64,000 bases of DNA. Origin: Wolfiporia cocos (lineage: Eukaryota; Basidiomycota; Agaricomycetes; Polyporales; Phaeolaceae). Within the stretch, counting starts at the first letter, position 1; every line of letters begins with the position of its first letter. The notes beneath the pieces were generated by a model. It worked only from the letters and a program-made list of their open reading frames with translations, was not told the origin of the DNA and ran no database searches. Both the position numbers and the translations under genes were made by a program. The stretch spans positions 2,588,291-2,652,290 of the forward strand of contig JACCLO010000013.1 in assembly GCA_029448655.1 (NCBI GenBank). Reading direction: 5' to 3'. Positions 34,796 to 45,918 of the stretch are shown here, in pieces.

Positions 34796-35418
34796 GAACA
34801 CAAGACTACTCACTGAACCGTTCATGATGTTGAGGTTGCTGGTTAGGCAGTTTACAGAGTAAGAACTACTGTGAGGTAGTGAGTAGAGCAAGGCGTGTTG
34901 AGTTGTTAACTCGTAGTGCAAATGTAATAATTTGAACTGAGGACTTAGTCACTCAGCTATCGAAGTATATATACATGATAAATAAGACCCCTAACAGTCT
35001 TATTAGATAATACAACTATCCTAAAGCGTGCGTACAAGTCCTCAGACACCTATGTGCTAAGTAATACACATTAAATGGATATACTGATGAATACCGGGAT
35101 ATAGAAAGGCAGCATAAGCCGTGCAAATAGCGTATTGTACACATTGTCATTAGTAACCAAGGGTGTGACCAGCGCCCAGTCCGCTGACGTGTATAGGCTG
35201 ACTGCTATGGACGAAATGTCCGATTGGCTAACGAACTAGACATGTGACTCTAAGGGAACTTCCGTTGATAAGATAACCATTGTTATGGGAGATAACGTGG
35301 CCATCATTCAGCTTGTATCAACGTATAGTTATGAACCAAGATAAGCTAATTATCGGACTAGAAACCCAAGATAAATTACTATAAAGACGGGATGAAAACT
35401 AAGGGAATTCTTGTGACA
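34796..35418 (-). repeat. Family 1 solo LTR, TSD GGTAG
   Basis: 623 bases, TGTCACAAGAATTC from 35418 on the minus strand to CTTGTGTTC at 34796, between GGTAG repeats (34791-34795; 35419-35423). The predicted primer segment is diverged here. Confidence 0.88.
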
Positions 35419-35447
35419 GGTAGCATGGTGGTTACCGTGTCACTAGC

Positions 35448-36630
35448 TAATGAGGATCACTGGCCACAGGTTAAGCCATGACATCACCGATCACCCCCAA
35501 TCACCCCCAATCACCATATGTCACCCAACGCCAATACCAGCCAAGTCCCCGATCGCTAGCAGAACCACCGATCATGGACCGTTAACCCTACCATTACTGG
35601 CATCAGCCCCGATCATACTAGAACCCTGATCGATGGACATTACAACCCAGCATTACTGTCAGAATCCCTGATCGACAAAAACCACCAATTGCAACCCGAC
35701 AGATTGGTAATCCATTCTGATCCAGACACAACCCGCTACATTGCCATGGGCATCTAATATCCAGCCACTCCCACACTCCTATGCCATTACCAACCATGTA
35801 GCATAGAGATAGATCAGCACCGACACCCTTACCGGCCATGCACCATAACATGTACAAATAGTTAGAATCTATATAATGGACTGACAGTCGAGGTAGCCCC
35901 TCAGACTTGTCTTGGCCCTTTATGCCTTGAGTCACCTGGACCAGAAAGGTGCCTTTGTGTAAGCCCCCTTCCCCCAGTTGTTGGCTTGAGGTTGTAGTGT
36001 GTGTGAGCCATAGGATAAATGATTGAATTATTTGAAGGGCATGATTGTTTTCATGGAGATTGGCCAGCATGCATGAACTACTGCAGATAGAGACTAGCTT
36101 TCCAAAGAACAAAGTCAATGATTCACTATCAGAGGTACATACCAATGTGTCTTTGCACAACTTTTTCAAGGCAGCGTCGACGATCTCCTTGATCTCCAAA
36201 TGCATTGCCGCAGTGCTTGTGGATGCTTCACCCATCTCAACATCTGCCACATCCTTGACTTTGGCCTTTGCAGCATTCTTCTCAGCAATGTGCTCAAGGT
36301 GTTGTTTGGTCAGCATGACCATCTGAGAGTACAGAATGTGTACGACATTTTCAAGATGTGTGTGTTGTGCAGCGAAGACTTGCAGCCCTTAAGCCTTTGC
36401 ATTCAGGCCTTCCTATCCAAGTGTTATGGTTCGTTGTCCTGTGGCCCACATCCTATCTTTCTGTCTTTCAAGGCTGTGCTGCTAGAAGCAAGTTGGCAGC
36501 TTCAATGTGAAGCATTCAACTTGTAGATGGTCAATGGGACCTCACAAGTTCAATAGCGCATGCATCGAGTCAGGTTTGTTTTGACACAACCAACAGCAAC
36601 ATAAAGAAGTATGGTCTGCGAGCAAGAATT
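35448..36630. other. Unassigned interval with a possible gene fragment
   Basis: From 35480 to 35880 the plus strand has repeated CCCCGATC and CATTACTGG words. On the minus strand at about 36326-36050 an open frame reads KAKVKDVADVEMGEAS and EIKEIVDAALKKLCKDT, followed by a GTAC... that could be a donor. It resembles coiled N-terminal parts of fungal transposon proteins, but I cannot name it. Confidence 0.3.
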
Positions 36631-36885
36631 CTCACACCTGGAAGGAGGGCATGTGCAGGGGTGTATAAGGTCACGTGACGCGAGTTGGTTTGAACAGTAT
36701 ATAGTACTATTGTGGGTTGTAAGTCCTTCTATTATTGTGCCGGGTTGCAGATTAGCACAGGTATTATGAAGTTGTAAGCAGCACCCATAAGTTGTGTCTC
36801 TCACACCTGGGGTGAGCCTGTGTGCAGGACTGCAATAGGTCACATGACCTTATTGAGCCCTGCATGTGGGCTCGCCCCCAGTGCA
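36631..36885 (+). repeat. Left arm of a large inverted repeat
   Basis: About 255 bases, highly similar in reverse complement to 37590-37842 (for example CTCACACCTGG...AGGAGGGCATG at the outer end). The inner third is itself palindromic around AGGTCACATGACCT (about 36836-36849). No open frame in either arm is meaningful. Confidence 0.85.
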
Positions 36886-36907
36886 AGAAATAACAGTCAG
36901 AGTGCCT

Positions 36908-37543
36908 TGACACAAGACTACTCACTTATGAAATAAGCTTGAGGGTTTGCTGGTTAGGCGGTAGCTTTGAGGTTGTCGAGTAGACAAGAACTGTTAAGCA
37001 GGTAGAGCAGGGCGCGATGAGTTGTTAACTCGAAGTGCAAATGCAATGAATAGAATCTGAGGTGTTAATGCTCAGATATCGTAGTATATATACATGTTAT
37101 ATAAGACCCCTAACAGTCTTATTACCTAATCTAATTACCCCAATATGGAGGACAGGTCCTCGGATACCTAAGTACTTAGTAATTACAAGTAAATACATAT
37201 GCCGATCAATACCAGGATATAGGTGTGCGGCATAGGCCGCGCGAATAGCATATAGTGCGCAATTCATTAGTCAGTCGGGGCGTGACCAAACACCGGTCCG
37301 CTGATCTAATGGTTATGACGTTTCACGGACGAGATGTCCGATTGGCTACAAGAATAGACATGTGACTTTATGGGAACTTCCGTAGATTAGATACCGTCGT
37401 TACGGGAGATAAGACGGCCATCATTCGGCTTGTATGTAACAAATAGTTACCAACCGGTTAAGCTCTAGTTAGACGTATAAACCGTAGATAAATTCGTAGA
37501 AATATGGGACAAATAGTATTAATACTAGGAAAATCTTGTGACA
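36908..37543 (-). repeat. Family 1 solo LTR between inverted arms, TSD TGCCT
   Basis: 636 bases, TGTCACAAGATTTTCC from 37543 (minus) to CTTGTGTCA at 36908, between TGCCT repeats (36903-36907; 37544-37548). Removing it shortens the spacer of the surrounding inverted repeat to about 65 bases, which suggests a MITE-like palindrome that was later hit. Confidence 0.9.
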
Positions 37544-37589
37544 TGCCTTTTATTTTCTTGTTGCCTTGTATCTGAATTGATATCTGTCG

Positions 37590-37842
37590 TACCTGGGGTG
37601 AGCCCATATGCAGGGCTCAATAAAGTCATGTGACCTATTGCAGTCCTGCACACAGGCTCGCCCCAGGTACGAGAGACACAACTTATGGGTGCTGCTTACA
37701 ACTTCATAATACCTGTGCTAATCTGCAACCCAACACAACAATAGAAGGACTTACAACCCACAATAGTACTATATACTGTTCAAACCAACTCACGTCACGT
37801 GACCTTATACACCCCTGCACATGCCCTCCTTCCAGGTGTGAG
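37590..37842 (-). repeat. Right arm of the large inverted repeat
   Basis: Reverse complement of 36631-36885 with scattered differences. From 37843 to 38390 no gene is recognised; the sequence is AT-balanced with only short open frames. Confidence 0.85.
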
Positions 37843-38395
37843 CCATCATCGTGCAATGCCAGTCCAACAAACCTACTGCATTAGCAAGGATGTTTGCAGC
37901 CTTCAATGTGCTGTTTGATGACAACCATTAAATGGGATCAGGCCGTTACAAGGCATAACAACTGGCATTGTCCTGTTGGACTTTCTTTACTGCCAATTCA
38001 TTGATTGACAGAATACATACCTCATGCCCATCATATGTTCTCTGGCTTAGCTTACCTTATCCATCATATCCACAATGCAAAGCCTCTCCAAGTACCTCTA
38101 TTGAATGTATAGTTGGTTGTGTCACTTCTAGCATCTATCTGACAATGTATAAACTGGTTGATCTGCCAACTGTATCTGATCTCAATGTATCCAACGATGA
38201 AATACCTCATCACAGCAACAAACATCTGTCCTTTTTTTCCCTGTCGCTCTCTTCTTCTGCTTCAACTTAGAGCATTATCCTGTTCCTCCACTGCCAGTAG
38301 TGTCACCTGTTGATCACCACCCATGGCTGTTCTGTTGTCACACCCTCTGGAAGAACCGTCTGCTGCCCGCTCCTTGGCTTGTTCACCTTCCTAAC

Positions 38396-39514
38396 ACAAG
38401 ATTACTCACTGGTTGATATATCTTGGTATTGCTGGTTAGGCAAGAGGTTATGTGCGAGTAAAGCAGAATACGTTGAGTTGTTAACTCGTAGTATGAATGC
38501 AATGAATAGAACTGAGGCAATAGTGCTCAGCAAGTCTAGTATATATACATGTTATATAAGACCCCTAACAGTCTTATTATGTAATCTAATTACCCTTATC
38601 CATATGTACAAGTCCCCTGGGACTTAGGACATTAGTAATACACCGTAAATACATATGCCGATCAAAACCGGGATATAGGAAGGTGGTGTAGGTTGCACCA
38701 ATGGCGTATAGTGCGCATATCATTAGCAAGCAGGGGCGTGACCATTCACCAGTCTGCTTAGCTAATGGGTACTGACATTCACCAGACGAAACGTCCGATT
38801 GGCTAACGAGTTAGACTTGTGACTTCAATGGTAACTACAGAGATTAGATAACTGCGTGTTTGGGAGATAACATGGCCATCATTTGGCTTGTATCTGACCC
38901 AAAACATCTTCTGGGTCATCCCTCAACGCCTAAGTCCCTGCTCACAAATCATGGCATCCCTAGACTAGGTCGACGAAGGGTCACCACGTCTAAGTCGAGG
39001 TCGAGGTACGTCGCACAGACTAGCAAGCGTTCACAAGGGAGAGCGCGCAGGATGGATGTTAAGTGCCCTAAGGCATGATAAAGGTTCTGAGGTAAGACGC
39101 CTCAGAGCCCTAGGTATATATACATCAGAGTAGCACTGTAATCCCTAGTAGTAACCCTTGCCCTAAAGCGACGTGGCCTGTGCACACACACCTACCAGTC
39201 AGGGGTCTGGAACACTTATGTAATCAACTGATGTACTAATCTTATCTACTCTCCAGAGACGCGCATTATCTACTGTAAGTAATGTGCCGCTGTAAGACGG
39301 TCACATGCCTTTGTCGTCAAGAGTCGAGTGTTCGACCCCAGTGAAAGGCGTTCTGTAATAAAATAAGATAACGTCGCAAAAGTTGTAACAGTATCTAATG
39401 TATAGTTATGAACCTCGATAAGACTAGTTATTGGGCTAGAAACCGTAGATAATTCGTAGGAATACCAGAAAAATAGGGATAAATTGTAGAAAACAAAGGG
39501 AATTCTTGTAACAT
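38396..39514 (-). repeat. 3' LTR of copy C, split by a solo LTR
   Basis: Starts TGTTACAAGAATTCCC at 39514 and ends CTTGTGTTA near 38396. The family 1 stem (CTGAG / CTCAG), TATA and AGTTCTATTCA are kept. A 496-base LTR (38895-39390) sits inside. Confidence 0.88.
38895..39390 (-). repeat. Nested solo LTR, TSD GTATC
   Basis: Starts TGTTACAACTTTTGCG at 39390 and ends TTTTGGGTCA at 38895, between GTATC repeats (38890-38894; 39391-39395). Same family as 9754-10234. Stem TCTGAGG / CCTCAGA near 39087-39110; T-arm-like GTTCGACCCC at about 39330. Confidence 0.92.
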
Positions 39515-39580
39515 TACCCCCCCCTTTAAACTTCAACGACCCCGTTGTGTGTAGATTGTTTGCTAGAGCCCACTTAAGGG

Positions 39581-40285
39581 TTAGACTTTATGTTTTCTAC
39601 TTCTATCGTCCCGTTGATCAAAACCTTGAGTGCCACGCTGAGTTGGCTTGTCGAATTGTGCATTGTAAGGGCCACTCCAATGTAGATGAGGGTGGATTTC
39701 TTTTTCGAATTTCTCCTTCGTCATTGATTCGTTAATCTTGGGAGTGACCGCCACTTCGCAGATTAGCTGTGTAATTCTATTGCCTTTCCTCACTTGGTAC
39801 GGGTCTCCTGTCAAATTCATCAGGAGGACGAAGACTTCTCCGTGGTAGTCATGGTCTATTACGCCTGCGAGGACATTGATGCCCTTCTTCGCAAGTCCAG
39901 ACCTCGGGGCTATCCGAACATAAGTCCCGTAAGGAACTTTGATGCGAACATCAGTGGGGACTGTTGTGGACTTCCATGAACTTATGAGAATGTCCTGAGC
40001 GGCATACAAATTGTAGCCAATTGCATCGGTTGTTCCCCTAGTCGGTAGTGTCCCATTGACTCCTACTTTGATTTCTAAGTCTTCATTGAATTCGACATCG
40101 GAGTGTACCCGTTGCCTTGTGTAAGGATCGCGCTTGTAGTACATTTTCGGTTCGTTCGGATCAACATCATCGCGATACTGGAGCCAATCATTAGGCCAGA
40201 CACATGTGTCTGAATCCCAGTCTGCTGAGTCGGGGTTGAAAATGGTAACGGTGTGTCGGGTTCCACCGAGTCTATGAGGGCTACT
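39581..40285 (-). pseudogene. Chromodomain tail plus dUTPase, copy C
   Basis: The frame runs without a stop from RLGGTRHTVTIFNPDSADW into YYKRDPYTRQ and the dUTPase, which proves that the domain is fused to pol. Motif 1 AIGYNLYA, motif 2 APRSGLAKKG, motif 3 GVIDHDYHGEV, motif 4 KGNRITQL. In motif 5 one G is missing, changing GFGSTG into GFDQRDD. Where copy A has TAG (18813-18815) copy C has TGG. Confidence 0.88.
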
Positions 40286-40379
40286 GGGGTTACCTGGGGT
40301 TATTGTGTGAGAGAGCTGTTAATTGTATGATACCTCTTACTTAGAACACATGACCGTGAGAATTTTCCATATATGGAAT

Positions 40380-40610
40380 GGTGTGTTGTATTATGTAGTA
40401 TTTTGCATTGAATTTATTGAATTTTAAAATGATTTATTGGGAGTGATATGGATTTATTGGGAGTGATATGAATTTATTTTGGATTAATTGAATTTATGGA
40501 GGTTAATGTGAACTTATTGAGGCTTATATGAATTTATTGTGATTTGTGTGAAATTATTTGAATTTATTCTGAGTTATCGCAGGCTACTGTGGCTTGTACT
40601 AGGATATTTA
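40380..40610 (+). repeat. Subtelomere-like AT/GT-rich repeat, internal
   Basis: Repeated words around GAATTTATTG, GGAGTGATATG and TTATGTGA-like sequence closely resemble the 63560-63780 stretch beside the telomere. It directly follows the broken end of copy C. Confidence 0.55.
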
Positions 40611-40911
40611 AACAAGTTTGGTGTGCTTAAATGCGTGGGAACTCGCACCGGGGGCGAGCTGGGGAGCAGGAGAGCATTCAAGTCACGTGGCGCGCACTAG
40701 GGGTTCTGAGACGCCATAGGGTGTCTAACCCTGCAGTCTCGCCACTAGGGTGCCATCCCTAGCTAGGGCATGACCCCTACAGTACTACTGCCTTGTTCAC
40801 TACTGTATCTATTTATCCTGCAGTAGTAGCACAATTGTGCGCCCAGCTATTCTGCAATTGGACGTGCCGTCTATTCAACCAGCAGTGCCTACATGGCAGC
40901 TCACACACTGT

Positions 40912-41359
40912 GTCCGACCATGTCGGATGTGGATGTCCACTGCTGGGTGGGGTCACATGCGGCTATGGGTAGATAGACGCTCACCCAGCGGTGGACATCC
41001 ACATCCGACATGGCCGGACGGACAAGGGTGTCAAAGTTGATGTCACAAAATATTGAGTCATTCTGCTTCAGCAAGCCAGATATCGTGCTTGGATCCTCTC
41101 ACAGTGAATCTGGAGGAAACGCAGGACCAGTATGAGAGGGAGGAGGAGGAGTGGAGGCTGCACAGATGGAGATGGGATGAGTACTCAATGAACATTGATG
41201 ATGATGAGAGCCCTGTTGCCAAGGACTTTACTGATGAGAGCGGGGACGCCGAGGTGGATTTGGATTTAGTGAAGGTGCTGAAGGTATTCAAACTGCGAAG
41301 CCAACTCTGACAGGCCAAAACATCTGGCAATGTCGGATGCTCATGTCCACCACTGGGTG
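40912..41359 (+). mobile_element. TIR element remnant with extra inverted end
   Basis: Two 38-base arms (40912-40949 and 40982-41019) are 36/38 complementary with a 32-base spacer. A third, related end (41326-41359) is inverted relative to 40982-41015, giving a possible internally deleted DNA transposon (40982-41359). Inside is an 85-codon acidic open frame (41053-41310, EREEEEWRLHRWRWDEYS) that I do not recognise. No convincing target duplication is seen. Confidence 0.55.
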
Positions 41360-41728
41360 GGCGCCTATTTATCGCAGTAATATACAGGCCAATAGATCAC
41401 CAAAAAATCACAAAAATGCGAAATTATGCAGCAAAAATACATGAATAAAACAGAAAATCAAAGCTGCAGAGCCAGATGCAGTAGGCTCAAAGCCCCAGTC
41501 ATGTTGGATTCATTGTGCATCCAATATAGGACACCCATTCATTGCAGAAAATAGAGGCAATTTATTTTGATCTTAACCTTCTGCTAGATTCATTTGGTTC
41601 TGCTTCATAATTTTGTGTTTCTATGGATCTGTTGGCATAGCAAGTGCACTGTTGGCTGTGTTAAATAGGTCTCTTGAGTGCATAGTGTACTCAACCTGGT
41701 CTGATCCATTTGTCTGTTGTGTCCAGTA

Positions 41729-42326
41729 TGACACAGACATACCATCTGTGGGACTGGCCCATAGCCAGGGTAGTCTTAATAGCCCTACGCCGTATTCCAA
41801 GGTCCATGGCACCTGTGGAGAGGCGGGGGTGACAAGCGAGTCTTGATGGCAGTACGCCGGGTGACAAAGCTGACGTCCCTAGACAAGCGAGCCAAGGACT
41901 AGGAGAGGAATGGCAGCCCACAAGATAGCATGAAAGAGGGTGTCATTACCCTACGTCGAGAATGCTAAACATGAGGATGCAAGTCCTCATGCTAGCGCAT
42001 ATATACATGGGGGTGCACCAGTACCTACGAGCCTGTCCTAAGGCATGAGGGTCTGTGTGTGTAATGCAGAGAGAAGGTAACATAATGACAAGGCACCAGT
42101 AATGGCGCAGAGTCATGTGGCATAGGGGTAGAGACGCCAGTAATGGCACTCTGGCATAACATGATGGAAGACGCCTGTAGGGGCGCTTCCACATAGAGGG
42201 TGGTGTCGGTAATGGCGCCCATGCATAAGGTGAGTGACGCTACTGAGGATAGCTACTTACAAGGCGTAGAATGGCGTAATAAATCCTATAAAAAGTAGCG
42301 GCGACATCCCAGAATAATCTGTGACA
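41729..42326 (-). repeat. Solo LTR in satellite, TSD CAGTA
   Basis: 598 bases, TGTCACAGATTATTC from 42326 to GTCTGTGTCA at 41729, between CAGTA repeats (41724-41728; 42327-42331). It is the intact relative of the LTR interrupted by copy A. Stem CATGAGGA / TCCTCATG at about 41970-41991. Confidence 0.92.
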
Positions 42327-42434
42327 CAGTACTGCAATTTCAATCTGCTACAATTTTTGCATTTCTGTGCTACACAGTTTTGTATTTTGTCAGTCTATTG
42401 CCATGTGAAAGATGCCATTTACTGCAGGAATAGG

Positions 42435-43143
42435 TGTTACGGTTATTTTGATTTTTCGAAAATCGACAGAACTCACCATTGGACAAATACGATACAGGGA
42501 CTTGTTGCGCAACCAACTCCCCTGGCTACTCGTGACTCTACTGGGCGCACCCCCGGTTGTACTAGTCTATAGGGCACGTTTCATCTTTGGCAGAATCCGA
42601 CTCTGCCACCGTTTCATGTTCATCGTTTATTAGCTGATAGATGGCGTTCAACCGCCATCATTCCTATCTATCATCTCAGGTATATCACTACATACCTATC
42701 AAACGTTTGGTACTATAGCGTAGATAGTATCGGTGACATCTGGGACAGGCTTGACCCCTAAAACCCAACGTAGTATATAAACTCATGTACTTACTGTCGA
42801 GGCTCTTCAGCTCGACCTTGTTGTACAAACAAGAAGTCTTATACTCGTTCTCAAACGTAGGAAACTACGCTCAGTATTTTTCACTCGAGCAACCGAACGA
42901 CTAAGTCCTCGAAGTGCACATTGACTTCTCGGACTTAGGCGAGTCTTATATTCTATTCGACTCGTACCTGAACAGATTATATTCTCTAACGCGTATTGAA
43001 TATTAACCGATCTCCTAAGGACTTCACTTAGGACCCGAAGGCATCTAACGAGTATTTGCCTTGCACACGGCGACGTGCCTACGTGCAGAAGAACGATCTA
43101 TATTCGCGGTTCGAATATACGAACGGGTATTCGACCCGTAACA
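42435..43143 (+). repeat. 5' LTR, family 2
   Basis: TGTTACGG to CCCGTAACA. TATATAA is at 42774-42780. GTCGAG (42795-42800) pairs with CTCGAC (42811-42816). AGCTCGACCTT (42809-42819) starts 35 bases after TATA and is the predicted self-primer. Confidence 0.95.
42774..42819 (+). promoter_or_regulatory. LTR core promoter and predicted transcript start
   Basis: TATA box, 9-base-loop stem GTCGAG / CTCGAC and the 11-mer AGCTCGACCTT complementary to the primer site at 43145-43155. The start site is inferred from spacing and from the Tf1 model, in which the first 11 mRNA bases are the primer. Confidence 0.7.
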
Positions 43144-43144
43144 G

Positions 43145-43155
43145 AAGGTCGAGCT
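43145..43155 (+). other. Self-primer binding site, family 2
   Basis: AAGGTCGAGCT lies one base after the 5' LTR and is the exact reverse complement of 42809-42819. Pairing stops at exactly 11 bases on both sides. No tRNA-type primer site is seen. Confidence 0.8.
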
Positions 43156-43189
43156 TATCACACCCTCACCTATCACGGTGTAAGGGCAC

Positions 43190-45034
43190 ATGATATTTGG
43201 ACCAGAATTCCCAGCACGACTGATTGAACTCTTGCCCGAGGACATTCAGGGAGTCTACAGACTCAACCGATACGAGTGGACTGACACCATTGGAGCCTTC
43301 CGTAACCGCGGAGGAATTATTGTCATTCCAAGAGAAGATAGGGCATCGAAGTGGGTAGAAGTATACCCCTCCGCAAGAACGACCGCTTGGGAAATAACGC
43401 GTGAAGCGTTCGAACGATTCGGAGAAATCCCTCCGATGTCAAGCGCGACGTTGACCAAAAACGAAACCGAAACCATCAACAGAACCTTCGATGCCGATGG
43501 AAATACGAATCAGCCTTCGGGCGCCACAGGAATGGCAGGAATTGAGCGCATCGGAGATGATGGGAGAAATCCTGGAAACTTTACAGGAACAGATAACAGC
43601 CAGACCGGAGGACAGGACCCTCCAGGATTTATATCTGCTTTTGCACAGAGTGGGGTTGGGCCTATGGCTGGAGGAACAGACCTCTTTGGAAACCCCCCAC
43701 AGAACGCACCCGGAATGGGTAGCGGAGGAAATCCGTCTTGGACTAGCCCAAGCGGAGGAACGGGAACGACAAACCCAGGAACATGGCCTTCAGGCCTATT
43801 TGGACGAACCTCCGCAGGTACAAGCAGAGGAGGACTGGGAGGAAACTTCGGACTCGGAGGAGGGAATGCCCCCCCTGGAGGACTCGGAGGAAGAATTCCC
43901 ACGAACCCCGGAGGAGGAAACCCTGGAGGAAACCCAGGGAACCCCGGAGGAAACCCAGGAAACCCGGGTGGAGGATACCCGGGGGGAGGAGGACCCCCAG
44001 GAGGACCCCCACCACCGAATGCGCCGCAGCCCCAACCTCCGGCGCCGAACCCGTACTACCGACCCCCGATGATAAAGATCAATCCCCCAGACGTATTCGA
44101 CGGGGAACGATCCGACATGCAGAACTTCATAAACCAGTGCAATTCCTGGTTTACGGTGTACGAAACGTCATTTCAGAACGACGTTCAGAGAGTGATCTTT
44201 ATCCTCTCTTATATTTCGAACAAGGGGAAAACAGGCCAATGGAAACAGAATTATCACCGGGTTTATACGAACCCCCAGACGAAACGATTCTTCCCGCCTA
44301 GTCTTGCACAGTTTGATGCAGACTTCCAGAAAGCCTTCGGAGCCATCGAAGAGGTACAGAAGGCGCGGAAGAAAATCCTGGACGTAACCCAGGACAGGAA
44401 GGACATCGATGATTATATCACCGAGTTCAACAACTTGGCCGGAAAAGCCCAGTACGATCGATACAGCGCGGACGGAAACGCGTTGCTCATAACCCTTTTC
44501 GAGAAAGGGTTACCCGAACACACGACCCGATACATCATCGGTGTTCGACCACTACCAGCGACCATTGATGAATGGCAGTCCGCTGCCTCGTACTATGAAA
44601 ATACGTACAAGATATTCTTAAAACGGGACAAACCGTTTGTCAAGAAAAAGGCTTGGCAAGCCTCGAACCAGAATAACGGACGCACTAGTGCTCCGCAGAC
44701 ACCCACACCGAAAGATCCAAATGCGATGGACGTGGATCGAATGACCACCCAGGAAAGGGACGATCACATCAAGAAGGGAAAATGCTTCACCTGTCACCAA
44801 CCAGGACATATGTCGCGAGACTGCCCGAAGAAGCCGAGGAAGCCAGCCCGCCCTAGGCGGACTACTCGAAAGACCGAAGAAGAAGAAGCCGAGCAAGAAG
44901 CTCGCATCGAAGAAGTCTCCGAGGAAGAGACTGAATACATCACCGCTAACAGAGCGGTCACAGCAATTAGGGCTCTGAAAGGAAAGAACCCCGAGCTCCT
45001 GGCACGGCTCGTAGAAGAACAGGATTTTGCCTAG
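43190..45034 (+). CDS. Family 2 Gag
   Basis: 614 codons from ATG 43190 to TAG 45032-45034. Residues about 1-90 form a mixed helical/strand segment ([13 protein letters not shown]). Residues about 120-285 are Gly/Pro-rich with repeats of the GGNPGNPGG type. Residues about 300-480 are the retrotransposon capsid region ([28 protein letters not shown]). One zinc knuckle [14 protein letters not shown] (C-x2-C-x4-H-x4-C) is near residue 535, followed by a basic then acidic tail. It would assemble the particle and bind RNA. Pol is in the -1 frame and overlaps the gag end, so a -1 frameshift is plausible, though I see no textbook slippery site. The nearest upstream ATG in frame was taken as start. 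Confidence 0.9.
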   Translation: MIFGPEFPARLIELLPEDIQGVYRLNRYEWTDTIGAFRNRGGIIVIPREDRASKWVEVYPSARTTAWEITREAFERFGEIPPMSSATLTKNETETINRTFDADGNTNQPSGATGMAGIERIGDDGRNPGNFTGTDNSQTGGQDPPGFISAFAQSGVGPMAGGTDLFGNPPQNAPGMGSGGNPSWTSPSGGTGTTNPGTWPSGLFGRTSAGTSRGGLGGNFGLGGGNAPPGGLGGRIPTNPGGGNPGGNPGNPGGNPGNPGGGYPGGGGPPGGPPPPNAPQPQPPAPNPYYRPPMIKINPPDVFDGERSDMQNFINQCNSWFTVYETSFQNDVQRVIFILSYISNKGKTGQWKQNYHRVYTNPQTKRFFPPSLAQFDADFQKAFGAIEEVQKARKKILDVTQDRKDIDDYITEFNNLAGKAQYDRYSADGNALLITLFEKGLPEHTTRYIIGVRPLPATIDEWQSAASYYENTYKIFLKRDKPFVKKKAWQASNQNNGRTSAPQTPTPKDPNAMDVDRMTTQERDDHIKKGKCFTCHQPGHMSRDCPKKPRKPARPRRTTRKTEEEEAEQEARIEEVSEEETEYITANRAVTAIRALKGKNPELLARLVEEQDFA

Positions 45035-45540
45035 GAGGGAAGCCCACGGTCTTACCCTCCGAGAAAGCAGCGCATGTAATTACCTCGTTCGAGAAGAATC
45101 GATCCCTCTTCATCCCGGTAATCATGACGCTGGCAAAACCCGTGAAGTGCAATGCACTAATCGACTCAGGAGCAATGTCGAACCTGATCCACAGCAGAGT
45201 GGTAGAAAAATACAAAGTGCCCACACAACCCTTGAAGAACCCAATCATTGTCAAAAATGTTGACGGAACAGAAAACAAAGATGGGCGAATAGACCGAGAA
45301 GCTACCATACTACTACGATATCCGAAGACCCAGAAAACGCGAAAAGTCCGATTCCTCGTAGGATCAATCGGAACAGAAAATATGATTCTAGGGTATGGAT
45401 GGCTAAAAGACGAAAACCCCACAATCGACTGGAAGGACCAAACAGTCGATGTACGATCAATACTAGGGGCAGAAGAAAGGAAACAGGAAGCCACGATCCG
45501 AATGGATACGGTGGAGATGGTAGTTGCCCCAGAAGGAAAA

Positions 45541-45918
45541 ATTCCAACAAGGGGGACCCAAGAAGCTGCGGGGTATGACCTTTACGCCGCAGAAGAAACC
45601 GAGATTCCCGCCGGAGGATGGAAACTCGTCTCCACGGGAGTAAAAATGAAGATCCCGAAGGGATCGTATGGAAGGCTGGCCGGACGATCAGGCAACACCC
45701 TCAGACACGGATTGGTAGTACAAGCCGGAATCATAGACTCGGACTACCGAGGAGACGTCGGAGCCATCGTCTTCAACTACTCAGACAAAGCGCATAGAAT
45801 TATCCCGGGCATGCGAATAGCCCAGATAATTTTCGAACGACACCTCACCCCCGACATCTTAGAGGTTGAAGACCTAGATGAAACGGAACGAGGAGAGAAA
45901 GGGTTCGGATCCACGGAC
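45541..45918 (+). other. Internal dUTPase domain between protease and RT
   Basis: All five dUTPase motifs are present in order: [31 protein letters not shown] (catalytic Asp, Tyr), [17 protein letters not shown]. It is flanked directly by the retropepsin (...ILGYGWL about 45390) and the RT linker. The domain is complete, so it is likely active in a precursor or processed product. Position differs from family 1, where the domain follows the chromodomain. Confidence 0.93.

Larger units (their letters stand above)
33567..35442 (+). repeat. Solo LTR split by two family 1 LTRs, TSD CTAGC
   Basis: Starts TGTCACAAGAAATTA at 33567 and ends TTACCGTGTCA at 35442, between CTAGC repeats (33562-33566; 35443-35447). 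Same family as 17023-17671. Two family 1 solo LTRs in opposite orientations (33784-34405 and 34796-35418) sit inside. TATA at about 34436; stem TCTGAGG / CCTCAGA. Confidence 0.9.
38396..40290 (-). mobile_element. Ty3/gypsy family 1, copy C, 3' end only
   Basis: Read on the minus strand: end of chromodomain tail (about 40285), dUTPase, polypurine tract (about 39528-39515) and 3' LTR (39514 to about 38396). Homology to copy A stops near 40290, where AT-rich subtelomere-like sequence begins. Everything 5' of the chromodomain tail is missing. Confidence 0.88.

Noticed and set aside
36912..37534. LTR plus arms as one large element
   Set aside because: The perfect TGCCT duplication shows that the LTR is a separate later insertion.
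36550..37884. Two matching short 'proteins' in the inverted arms
   Set aside because: They are translations of the inverted repeat itself, not conserved genes.
43491..44301. Overlapping open frames of 172-193 codons inside gag
   Set aside because: They arise from the Gly/Pro-rich GGA-repeat stretch, which is open in several frames and on the other strand; no domain or start context supports them.
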